Below, in pieces: positions 1 to 18,648 of a stretch of DNA of 64,000 bases. Both the position numbers and the translations under genes were made by a program. The notes below the pieces were generated by a model. That model saw only the letters and a list, made by a program, of their open reading frames with translations. It was not told where the DNA came from and ran no database searches. Source of the stretch: Oryzias latipes (lineage: Eukaryota > Chordata > Actinopteri > Beloniformes > Adrianichthyidae); assembly GCF_002234675.1 (NCBI RefSeq), contig NC_019866.2:5685307-5749306 (forward strand), written 5' to 3'. Numbering within the stretch: the stretch's first letter is position 1; each line of letters opens with the position of its first letter.

Positions 1-541
1 TCAGGCAGAAGTTGAGCAACAGCAGCTCTCCTGCTGGGATCTCGTCCTTTTCTTTTGCTCCGCTGCTTCAATTTCTAAGTTCTAAGTTTAAGTTTCTCCA
101 AAACAGAGAAAAAATAGCCCTCTGCTCAGACCATTTTTTACTAAGCGAGGTATGAGAACATCTATACTGGACTGATAATCAATAGCTTCAAGTACCAAAA
201 GTTTTGTTTGTCGTTGCTGTCAGATAAAAGATTATTTTTTACTATTTTTTTCATGTTTGATTTGATCCCATGACTTACGTATTTTGCATGTTTTGAGAAA
301 TAGCAAGACATTAAAAAAAAAGATAAAAACTTAGGTTGTTATCTGGTCAGTAAAACAGATCAAACAATGACAAATGCAGCAAATACACAGGAAATTCCAG
401 CCTTTCTGTGTTTGCTTTATTGGTGTTTTACGGTGGACCGGCCTCTGAAGAAACCCAGGCTGTGGATGGGCCTTACCTCATCCGAGAGACAGGGGGGGGG
501 GGGGGGAGCGGAGAGCTTTTAGTGAAAAGGGAATATTTGCA
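1..541. other. Non-coding stretch with poly-G tract
   Basis: I see no coding exon here on either strand. The stretch is AT-rich with short A and T runs. A run of 15 G residues lies at 492-506, only 36 bp before the first copy of the 1.2-kb direct duplication. If the mrc2 exon at 2074-2200 is real, this would be part of its first intron. Confidence 0.6.
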
Positions 542-1743
542 TTTTGCAGCCACACTCTGAAACAGAACAAACTGGAACAGCTGTGAAAATGTGCGTTAAA
601 TTTATAAAACCAGATTGTGAAAGTACATACACTTTCATCATTTCCACACATCCATGGTGAAAATGAGTTTGTTGAGACATTTTAAGGTGGCCAGTAGAGT
701 TCCTCAGGTACTTATACTAAAGTCATTTAGTAGGAAATCTACTTAAAAGTGTTCTTTGTATACCATCCTTGTTACTTGTACTTAAGTATTTTTCTTGTTC
801 TGCAAAGTTTTGGAGTTGCAGAAACCTTTCTGTACACAAGGTTGGTCATTTTTTACTCAAATCAATCATTTTAAAAGTTAATAGCAAAACAAATGAGAAA
901 CAATAATTTGTATTTTTGTCTGCCTGTTTCTTTGAATTCAATCAATAAATCCAACATTGCATACAGTATTAACTGTTATGTAACCCTTTTTTTACCATCA
1001 TTAGATTCATTGTGACTACATTTTGAGTAATATTTGGAAATCCCCTGCGTAACAACTCCCAGATTTTAACATTTTTATTTGGTTAAATGTCCTGTCTTTA
1101 GAAGGAATCAAAAGGGAAGACTACAGAGCTAACAAGGGGGAAGAATGGTATTTATGAAATTCTAAACATGCCCAAATAAACTGCTAAATTAAAGTTTATA
1201 AAGTTTTAAAGAGGGCAATTTTCTTAAATCCCATTGAAATAAACACCAATTGAGTCTTTTTTTCTTTGTGATCCACAAAAACAAAACAAAAAAGTCATTT
1301 CCTGAGAGAACTCATTAAAGTTTATGACAGTATGCTCATCTGTTGAGGTCAAATTTTAAGTTAAAAGTTGAACAGACCAAAAAAATGCCTTAAATAAAAT
1401 GACTTTTTGAATCACTGTTGAGCAAAAGTTGACTTAAAGGATGTTTTTTGTAATCTTCGGTATAAATTGAGCCGTTTTCAAAAAAAATTAAGATTATGCA
1501 AACGTAACTTATAAAAAGACAATATCAGGAAAAGAAGACCAGGTTAAAAAAAATGTAAAGTTTTAGCTTTTTTTTAATGATCTGGTAGCTGTTCAGAACT
1601 GGACTGAGCTGTGAATTGCAGTCTAACAGGATGCAAAGGTCACATCTGCCTGCAGGGTGCCCAATGAAGCGTCTCTGCAATCTGCAGCTTCACTGTCCAG
1701 CCTACGTGACAACAAAGGTGCAGAAGTAGAGCAACAAAAAGAA
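542..1743 (+). repeat. Direct duplication, copy 1 (1,202 bp)
   Basis: This block recurs in the same orientation at 3257-4458. The offset is 2,715 bp at both ends, so the copies have the same length, and every line I compared was identical. The content is AT-rich, with no coding signal and no transposon ends that I recognise. It may be a very recent local duplication or an assembly duplication. The nearby poly-G run and the lack of visible divergence make the artefact explanation serious. Confidence 0.95.
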
Positions 1744-1974
1744 AGAGATGCGTTTTAAGCCACCCAAAAGTCCTAATTTTATAAAAAAAAAATATGCATT
1801 TATGTAAAAAGGGTGAGCCTGGAGCCCCTTCTCTCCTTCGCAGGTTTGTGTGCACATCTGTTTCCACTCACAGCTCGGACTTGTGACATTCCACGCCAAC
1901 ACATTCAAAATCACAGATTTTTATAAAATATTTTCACAATAAAAGCCCTGACCAAAAATTGAAAAAAAAAAAAA

Positions 1975-2411
1975 AAAAACACAGACACAAAGGCGAGCAC
2001 CAGAGGTTCAGCGCCTGCGCGTCTCCCGACTCCCAAAGCCCGAAATCGAACGACAGTCAAAGAGTTTCCTCACCCGAAGCGCTGCTCCTCAGTTCCAGAC
2101 TGAAGAGGAATAAATATAAAGTGCATTTGCAGAGCAGAAGTTGCCAGTTTGTCCGAGTTGCCCCCGGTTCCTCGCTTCGGTGTCGCTCGTGGCGTGGCAT
2201 GCTGATCGCAGGCACACACACGCACGAACACGCAGGACAACAAGGCGGACGAGGAGGGAACAAAAAGAGGAGCCGGAGCAGCAACTGACCCAGTTTTTTT
2301 TCTCCCCTTTTTTTTCTCAGAACTTTGAGGACGGCTGATGAGGAGCTGACCACCGGAGCTCCAATGAAGGAAGCAGCAAAGCGCGCGCGCCGCCTGCCAC
2401 ATTAAATACAC
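1975..2411. promoter_or_regulatory. CpG-rich promoter-like block
   Basis: Between AT-rich flanks this block is rich in CpG (for example gcgcctgcgcgtctcccgac and aagcgcgcgcgccgcc). It has the composition of a vertebrate unmethylated promoter. It surrounds the candidate signal-peptide exon and lies about 3.9 kb downstream of the tlk2 stop codon. The other long frames through it, on both strands, overlap each other and show no family resemblance. Confidence 0.45.
2074..2200 (-). CDS. Candidate signal-peptide exon, possibly mrc2 exon 1
   Basis: A minus-strand ATG at 2200 opens 42 codons: a basic start (MPRHERHRSEE), then a hydrophobic stretch (LLLCKCTLYLFLFSLEL) and a small-residue SSAS segment that looks like a signal-peptide cleavage region. 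A good splice donor follows (TTCGG then GTGAGG, donor bases 2068-2073). The surroundings (about 2000-2400) are CpG-rich, unlike the flanks, as expected of a promoter and first exon. The orientation and position downstream of tlk2 fit mrc2 (Endo180, a collagen-internalising mannose-receptor family member), whose first exon encodes the signal peptide. No further mrc2 exon lies in the window, so the identity is inference from position; the peptide itself is not conserved enough to recognise. Confidence 0.33.
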
Positions 2412-3256
2412 TTTTCCCTAATCTTTAAGGTCACTTCAGAGACTTGAAGTTGAAGGCCACCTAGTGTAGCTTTTTATTTACTTTACCACCCCTGATGATA
2501 ATACAGTAGTTTATAAAAGGGCACATTCTCCCTTTATTACTAACATTAAATCTACTTATAATTTTTGTTTGTATCCAAAATGTCATAAACCTGGACATTT
2601 ATAACAAAACAAAACCCATACAAATCAAATCATCAGCTAAAACAAAGACAGCCTGCAGGTCTAAAAACGTGTTTTCTTGTAAACAAGAACTAAACTGATT
2701 TTCCTTTTGTTTGAAAAAATATCTATGCACGAAATAGGGAAAACTTTGAAAATAAGATCAAAATAATGTTATTTGATTAATGTATGCTTTAACCAACTTC
2801 GCTGCAAACTACTTGACACTTGCAAAGATTTTAAACCTCCCTCTAAACATGGAAGAGATTTGTTGCTTAGGTTAACCTTTTTTCTTTTCTCAAAATCAGC
2901 ACAATCGAGATTTGCTTTGTCTGATTAAGGAAAAAATCAGGAAATTATAATTAAAATGAGTCAAATTTCTTATGCTGCATTCTTGACAATAGAAAAACTA
3001 CATTTTAAGACTTAAAAAACTCAAATTGCACTGTAATCTTTGGTTCACTTACTATAATGTTATTTTAAAGTTCAATAAATGTTGACAAGTTAGACTGGAA
3101 TTCACTGTCATTATTAGGAAAACAAAAATTTAGATTCATGTAAGAATTAATGCTAGTTTTAAATTTTAGGAAGGATTTATTAAGATGGACCAACTTGTGA
3201 TCTTATTCTCATTTTGTTCTAAAATAAGTAAATTTCTACTTGTTAAACTATTTATT
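2412..3256. other. Gene-free AT-rich stretch
   Basis: This is AT-rich sequence between the CpG-rich block and the second duplication copy. I see no exon, RNA gene or recognisable repeat in it. The right end is a T-rich junction where the duplicated block begins. Confidence 0.5.
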
Positions 3257-4458
3257 TTTTGCAGCCACACTCTGAAACAGAACAAACTGGAACAGCTGTG
3301 AAAATGTGCGTTAAATTTATAAAACCAGATTGTGAAAGTACATACACTTTCATCATTTCCACACATCCATGGTGAAAATGAGTTTGTTGAGACATTTTAA
3401 GGTGGCCAGTAGAGTTCCTCAGGTACTTATACTAAAGTCATTTAGTAGGAAATCTACTTAAAAGTGTTCTTTGTATACCATCCTTGTTACTTGTACTTAA
3501 GTATTTTTCTTGTTCTGCAAAGTTTTGGAGTTGCAGAAACCTTTCTGTACACAAGGTTGGTCATTTTTTACTCAAATCAATCATTTTAAAAGTTAATAGC
3601 AAAACAAATGAGAAACAATAATTTGTATTTTTGTCTGCCTGTTTCTTTGAATTCAATCAATAAATCCAACATTGCATACAGTATTAACTGTTATGTAACC
3701 CTTTTTTTACCATCATTAGATTCATTGTGACTACATTTTGAGTAATATTTGGAAATCCCCTGCGTAACAACTCCCAGATTTTAACATTTTTATTTGGTTA
3801 AATGTCCTGTCTTTAGAAGGAATCAAAAGGGAAGACTACAGAGCTAACAAGGGGGAAGAATGGTATTTATGAAATTCTAAACATGCCCAAATAAACTGCT
3901 AAATTAAAGTTTATAAAGTTTTAAAGAGGGCAATTTTCTTAAATCCCATTGAAATAAACACCAATTGAGTCTTTTTTTCTTTGTGATCCACAAAAACAAA
4001 ACAAAAAAGTCATTTCCTGAGAGAACTCATTAAAGTTTATGACAGTATGCTCATCTGTTGAGGTCAAATTTTAAGTTAAAAGTTGAACAGACCAAAAAAA
4101 TGCCTTAAATAAAATGACTTTTTGAATCACTGTTGAGCAAAAGTTGACTTAAAGGATGTTTTTTGTAATCTTCGGTATAAATTGAGCCGTTTTCAAAAAA
4201 AATTAAGATTATGCAAACGTAACTTATAAAAAGACAATATCAGGAAAAGAAGACCAGGTTAAAAAAAATGTAAAGTTTTAGCTTTTTTTTAATGATCTGG
4301 TAGCTGTTCAGAACTGGACTGAGCTGTGAATTGCAGTCTAACAGGATGCAAAGGTCACATCTGCCTGCAGGGTGCCCAATGAAGCGTCTCTGCAATCTGC
4401 AGCTTCACTGTCCAGCCTACGTGACAACAAAGGTGCAGAAGTAGAGCAACAAAAAGAA
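3257..4458 (+). repeat. Direct duplication, copy 2 (1,202 bp)
   Basis: Second copy of the block at 542-1743, same orientation and same length. The left boundary is at a T run (3257-3260). The right boundary coincides with the first three bases (gaa) of a perfect hairpin at 4456-4489. It lies between the tlk2 3' end and the CpG-rich block. Confidence 0.95.
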
Positions 4459-4489
4459 CTTCATCTTGTCTGTAGTCAAGATGAAGTTC
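4456..4489. repeat. Perfect 13-bp stem hairpin at duplication edge
   Basis: The arms gaacttcatcttg (4456-4468) and caagatgaagttc (4477-4489) are perfect reverse complements around an 8-base loop. The left arm begins within the last bases of the duplicated block, so hairpin and breakpoint coincide. Confidence 0.85.
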
Positions 4490-5381
4490 AATTGGTTTCA
4501 TAACTATACTAACCATTTGCTTGGAACTGGCAAAAAATACTTCTTATTGGGATGTATAACATTCAATTTGAAGTAATTCTCTAACAGAATTTCTGGCTCA
4601 TTTTGCTAATTTTTGAATGCTTTTGTAGAACTTGTTTTTAGGTTTTTGATGTCTTATGAGACTTCTTGTCAAGTAAAAAACTTGCTGCATGGACAGAACA
4701 TTTTATGACTTTTCTTTTTAAAATGAGTGTTCTTCTATGTTTAGGCTCTTTCTGTAGTGATGAGAGGATCGTTTAGTGTTTCAAACAACCTAATAAGAGT
4801 TCTATTTCTTAATTTGAAAATGATATATACACTAATGTAGCTACTGTGCACTATTTAAAACCATCTTCATTTTTAAGCAGCATATAAAGAGGTCAAGGTA
4901 ATCTTTATAAATTTCTTTAGTATCCTTGTCCTAAAAACTGCAGAACTCTAAAAATACCAGCGTACACTAAATCATTCGTTTGAGGAGAAAATTCATTGTT
5001 AAGGTCAATCAAACTCCACGTTGAACAGCAAAAATATTTTGGTGTGGAAAAACCCATCTCAGGATACACAGCGCTCATTTCAAGCACTTTCTTGAATATA
5101 TTTGTATTTGATTTACGGGCAGTGAAACCAAATATATAAAGAAAAGGAAAAAAAAAAGAACTGCCAAGCACAAACAAAATGCTTATGAATACATTTTCAG
5201 CTCTGCTGTAAATTGAAAACATTCGCAGAAATCTGATGAAAAAAACAAACAAAAAAACAGCCAAACAAAAGCACAGAAAAACAAACGCACTTTAACCAAA
5301 AGCATTTAATGGTTCATGTGACTTTCTGCTAAGGCCCATTGTCCCCAGAACAGTATTATAAGGTAAACCAGTCCCTTGCAT
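4490..5381. other. Gene-free AT-rich spacer
   Basis: This is AT-rich spacer between the duplication and the tlk2 3' region. I recognise no exon or repeat. The open frame at 4917-5264 on the minus strand is low-complexity and hydrophobic, with no family likeness. Confidence 0.5.
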
Positions 5382-6335
5382 TTTATTGGCCAAAACTAAA
5401 TTCAAACATACCTAAATAAATATGTATTTTTATGAAAAGGGGGGGAAGGGGGGGGGGTCAGTAAAACAAGGAGAATTCTAATGAAAGGCAACTTGAAAAC
5501 AACACTTTCCTCCATAGACTGTTAAAACTCAACAGTTGTTTTGTTTTTTTGAAATGACAAAAAGGGTAATTACCCAGCAGCCTCCACTCCATGTCAAGTA
5601 TAACAACTCTAAAAGCATTCATTATAAAAACAGAGGTGGAACACTGCCACCAGCTGGAAGTTCAAAGCTTTGGTCACAGGAGTTTAGATGCGGGAGGAAA
5701 GACGAGAAAAAGCCGAACTTTTGTCCCTCATCCACTCAAACTGTACAGGTCTGGAGTTTAAGCTAACCTTTCCAGAACAGTGAGCTGGATCACACAGTGC
5801 CGTTAGTACTTCACCAGACTGGCTACGCCGTCCGCTTCAGGGAGATGAAGAACACGCTTGAGCTTGGGAAGGTCCGTCCAGAATGGCTCATGCACGGAAG
5901 TTTAAGAGAGTGAATGAAAATGACACTTTCCAGTCTTTTCTGTCTGACCATGTAGGATCAGCTTTTTTTTTCTTCATATTAATCTCTCTTTTTTTAGCAG
6001 AATAATCGGACACAAGAAAACCGCACTTTTCATTAACACAGTGGCAAAACTCCGCCCTTTTGCTGAGAGTCCTCCAGGTTTTGACCTCCCCCCACTCCCT
6101 CCCACCACGCCACCCGTCACAGAAGCAGGATATGTGGGGCTGGGATGGACTTCAGAGGCGATCGTCCTCAACCCCTTCCATGACTTCTCGCCACTCCTCA
6201 ACGCCATCTGACCAGCTCCCAACTGAGCTCTTAACAGTAAGGTGGGACGCTATTAGGAGGGGGGGGGGATAGTACGATGTCTCCCCCACCCCACCCAACC
6301 CTTTCAAACGGTCGAGTCACATTAGAGGTGCGGGC
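5382..6335 (-). other. tlk2: tlk2 3' UTR (extent inferred)
   Basis: This sequence directly follows the tlk2 stop codon on the minus strand. A candidate poly(A) signal (AATAAA on the minus strand) lies at 5382-5387, giving a 3' UTR of about 0.95 kb. Other AT-rich sites further left could also serve. G-rich runs occur near 5430-5457 and 6258-6268. Confidence 0.4.
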
Positions 6336-15698
<9,363 letters not shown>

Positions 15699-16040
15699 TG
15701 TAATGCAATCTTTTCCTCGGTCCTGCGAAATGCTCGCCCCTGAAACCGTCTGTTGTTTTAACCGGTGCTCGGCAGACCCTCCCAGGCAAGGCCGCATGCA
15801 GCCGCGTCCTTGCGTGCTAATTGTTAACGATTGAGAGACAGGACGCGAGCTGAGTAGCTCAAGGGGGACGACGGAGGATTCCCTCCGAGGCCTCGAGTAT
15901 CCCAAAGTCGATTTTTCTGCGGTCCTCAGGCGAGGATGTCCATCACATCCTCGTCCCTGGACTATAACGTGCCTTACTCTGCTTTCTCGCTCCTCACAAT
16001 GGCGACCCTGGAGAATCGGCGTTTTCCAGCAGGTAATGTC
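15699..16040 (-). promoter_or_regulatory. tlk2: tlk2 non-coding exon 1 and CpG-rich promoter
   Basis: On the minus strand a donor GCATTACA then GTGAGTAT ends a 5' UTR exon at 15699. The upstream edge is uncertain, about 15900-16030. The region is CpG-rich and lacks a clear TATA box, as usual for a housekeeping promoter. A possible divergent plus-strand exon starts inside it (see 15936-16032). Confidence 0.65.
15936..16032 (+). CDS. Possible divergent first exon opposite tlk2
   Basis: From 15936 the plus strand reads an open frame of 32 codons that ends at a plausible splice donor (CCAGCAG then GTAATG). A second ATG within it has good start context (acaatgg) and begins MATLENRRFPAG. I recognise no protein family. 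No following plus-strand exon is evident before mettl2a, so this may be a divergent non-coding transcript or simply tlk2 leader sequence read backwards. Confidence 0.2.
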
Positions 16041-16812
16041 TTTAGGCTAGCGTTAGTTACCCCCTATCGTTATCTTCCCTTAGTGGTGCGCTGAAATTAG
16101 GGTCCTTTTTTTTTTTTTTTTAGCTTGATCAAAACTAATTCCGGGACACACTTCACTTCACGCGCGCCGGGAAGAAATAATCTGTTTTCCGAAGCGTTTT
16201 CAGATGAATCCGGATCGATTTGGTTCGGTTCCCGTGTTTTTGCAATGTAAACAATAATCAGTTAAATCTCAGGTTTTTCTCGTGAGACGGTTCAAGTATT
16301 TTCACCTTAGTCCAGTCCACGCCTGTCCCAAAAATCTTTGACCGGACCACCAATAGAAATTCCCAGTCAACACAATCCAGTAGATTAGCGCCCACCCAGT
16401 CAACCCCCAGTGACAGATTATCGCCACAAAGTTAGCATTCTATTATGTTTCTATGCATCTCAGTGCACTTATTTATAATGCAAACACGTGTGCTTTCTAA
16501 GAATCTCATAAATTCTGATTTAAATAATCTAAGAGGGGATTTTTCAACATTTTAAATTCTAAATCTTGTTTCCAAAACTTGAATCAAATTGAATATCTCA
16601 GAAACCTTTACATTTTAAGTGTATTGATTAATACAATTTTATGTTTTATTTATTTATAAACAGACAAATCAAAATTTGAAGGCTAAACTTTTTTTTAAAT
16701 TAACATTTTCACATAGTGAAACTTTTTTTTCACAGTTTATTTTATTAAAGGGGGCAAATCTGTTTGCTTATGACTCTCTGGTAAATATGTATATTTCTTT
16801 TTTTGCCATACA

Positions 16813-17240
16813 TAGATCCACTCCAATGAAAATGGTGGTTTTGGTGTTTTTAACAAATACATGGTAACATGTATTTTCTCGTATAAAAAGAAAATTAGGA
16901 TTAAAATTGCACTGGAGGGTTTTATTTCCAATTAAAAAAAATGCTGTTGGAAAAATCCTGTTGCAGTGACGTAGCTGCTGCAGGCCACAAGCTCCCTGCT
17001 CCGCTCAATTTTGATGCATCAACTTCCTGACAAATAGATCTATGCTCACCATTTTTGTTGCTCCTGTATTGTTACGTTGGGGTATGAGGGGCTGTAAGTT
17101 AGCAGGAGAGCGTGTAAACAAAGGCATGATGGGAAATGAGGGAAAGCTTACACGGTGTCAAAAAACTTGCTCACAACTCGGTGGTTAATTACTGCTGCTC
17201 TGCAGAAACGTATAAAAAGATGATTGGAGTAGGACTCTAA
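16813..17240 (-). mobile_element. Inverted-repeat element, reversed copy
   Basis: Copy of the TTAA-flanked family with degraded ends (agatccactccaatgaaaat at the left, gattggagtaggactctaa at the right). Internal landmarks of the family are present in reverse: gctgctctgcagaaac and gttggggtatgaggggctg. It lies between tlk2 and mettl2a. Confidence 0.75.
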
Positions 17241-17428
17241 ACCTGAGGATGCTCCACTGCTGTAGTTCCTGCAGACTAGATGTGCAGTTGCCCAACTGAT
17301 GTCTTCCTGCAATCTCACTTTGGAAAGTGTTTGTCCAAACTCCAACTTTCTCCTCAGCATCAACTGGACATCCACAGATATACCACACTCACATTAAATA
17401 CATCAATGCCCCAACGTGTTGTCACATG

Positions 17429-17595
17429 CATGGCTCAGTTGTAGGACTGGCACTGGGAAACCAGAGTTTGATACCCAGGGGGTGCGATGAGCTTCATCCA
17501 GTGTGGGTCCTTAGGCAAGACCCTTTACGCTACTGCCTAACTATGTGGATACAACGTGGCCCATGTCTGGGTCTCCCTGTTTATTTTATCCTCAT
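17429..17595 (+). mobile_element. tRNA-derived SINE
   Basis: The head looks like a polymerase III internal promoter: an A-box-like tggctcagttgtagg and a B-box-like gagtttgataccc. It is followed by the common fish SINE body tccagtgtgggtccttagg and gtctgggtctccctg. No cloverleaf can close, so it is not a functional tRNA gene. Confidence 0.6.
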
Positions 17596-17639
17596 CCCAG
17601 ATAAAATACAGGGTTGTGTTGGGAACCACACCACCTGTT

Positions 17640-17885
17640 CGAATATGTGAAAGCTGATTTGATATATCCCTGAAGGGATATGTTGAAAGGGGACCACTAT
17701 AGTCCTAACGTGAACCGGCTTATTTACAGAGCAGTCGTCTTAACAACACTTCTTTACAGCTGCGAAACCTGGACCACCTACAGAAGACATGAGAAACTTC
17801 TCCAGCAGTTCCATCTCCGCTGTCTCCGAAATATCCTTAAAATTCGCTGGCTTGATCGAATCACAAACACTGAGGTCCTGTGAAA
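17640..17885 (+). mobile_element. LINE remnant, reverse-transcriptase C-terminal end
   Basis: A frame open to 17883 contains RAVVLTTLLYSCETWTTYRR and FHLRCLRNILKIRWLDRIT. This is the conserved segment just after the fingers/palm of several animal non-LTR retrotransposons. Only this C-terminal fragment remains, so I cannot fix the clade. It sits directly after a SINE. Confidence 0.65.
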
Positions 17886-18052
17886 AATCCAGTGATTTTC
17901 CACAACACTCCTGACCCTGTGAGGCTGGAATGACCATGTTTTTGTGACAGTTTGAAGGCAGCATCACCTGAGGATTTGTTTATCTTAAGGTTCAGTTGTA
18001 CCTTGTCAGATTCAAATAGATTAATCCTAATTCTGCTATTGTCAGATGCTTA

Positions 18053-18340
18053 ATTCATTTTCTACCGTTTTGCCCCTGTTGGGGTCATGGTGCTGCCGGA
18101 GCCTATCCCAGCCACTTGTGGGCGGAGGCAGGGGACACCCTGGACTGTTCGCCAGTCTGTCGCAGGGCCACAATCACACACACATTCACTCTCACACCTA
18201 GGGACAATTTAGAGTTTCCAATTGACCTATGAAGCATGTTTTTGGACGGTGGGAGGAAGCCGGAGACCCTGGAGAAAACCCACGCATGCACGGGGAGAAC
18301 ATGCAAACTCCACACAGAAACACACACAGATGCTAAATTA
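18053..18340 (-). repeat. Widespread teleost repeat (tRNA-like head), reversed
   Basis: In reverse, this reads the very common fish repeat containing gtttgcatgttctccccgtg, a ggttttctccagggtctccg-like segment and gctgggataggctccggcag. A diverged copy in the forward direction lies at 54351-54578. Confidence 0.65.
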
Positions 18341-18648
18341 TTTAGCAAAGTTAGAACAATACAGAGAGTTTTATTGTTTTTTTTTTGTTTACAAAAAAAC
18401 ACGATTTTAGCTTTTATGTATCATGCTTTTATTTGAAAACATCCACATATTAAAACAGTGACACAAGTCGAAACATCTTTATACACGGTAGCGGCCCTCT
18501 TTTCAATCACTTCATACATCAAAAGTACATCAGTCTCGTAGCACCAGCTGGACAATAACAAAAGAGAAGTCCATCCTTAAGGTGAATGAAAGAAAAGATT
18601 CCTTTTATTGTCTCTTCTTTAAATCAAAATCCACCGTAAATCTTCTTT
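18341..18648 (-). other. mettl2a: mettl2a 3' UTR and downstream sequence
   Basis: This follows the mettl2a stop codon on the minus strand. A poly(A) signal candidate (AATAAA on the minus strand) lies at 18604-18609, about 40 bp after the stop. Others further left are possible. Confidence 0.45.

Noticed and set aside
1959-2288. Plus-strand open frame of 109 codons over the CpG-rich block
   Set aside because: It begins in a poly-A run (poly-lysine) and overlaps frames on the other strand. It has no family likeness and no matching splice sites.
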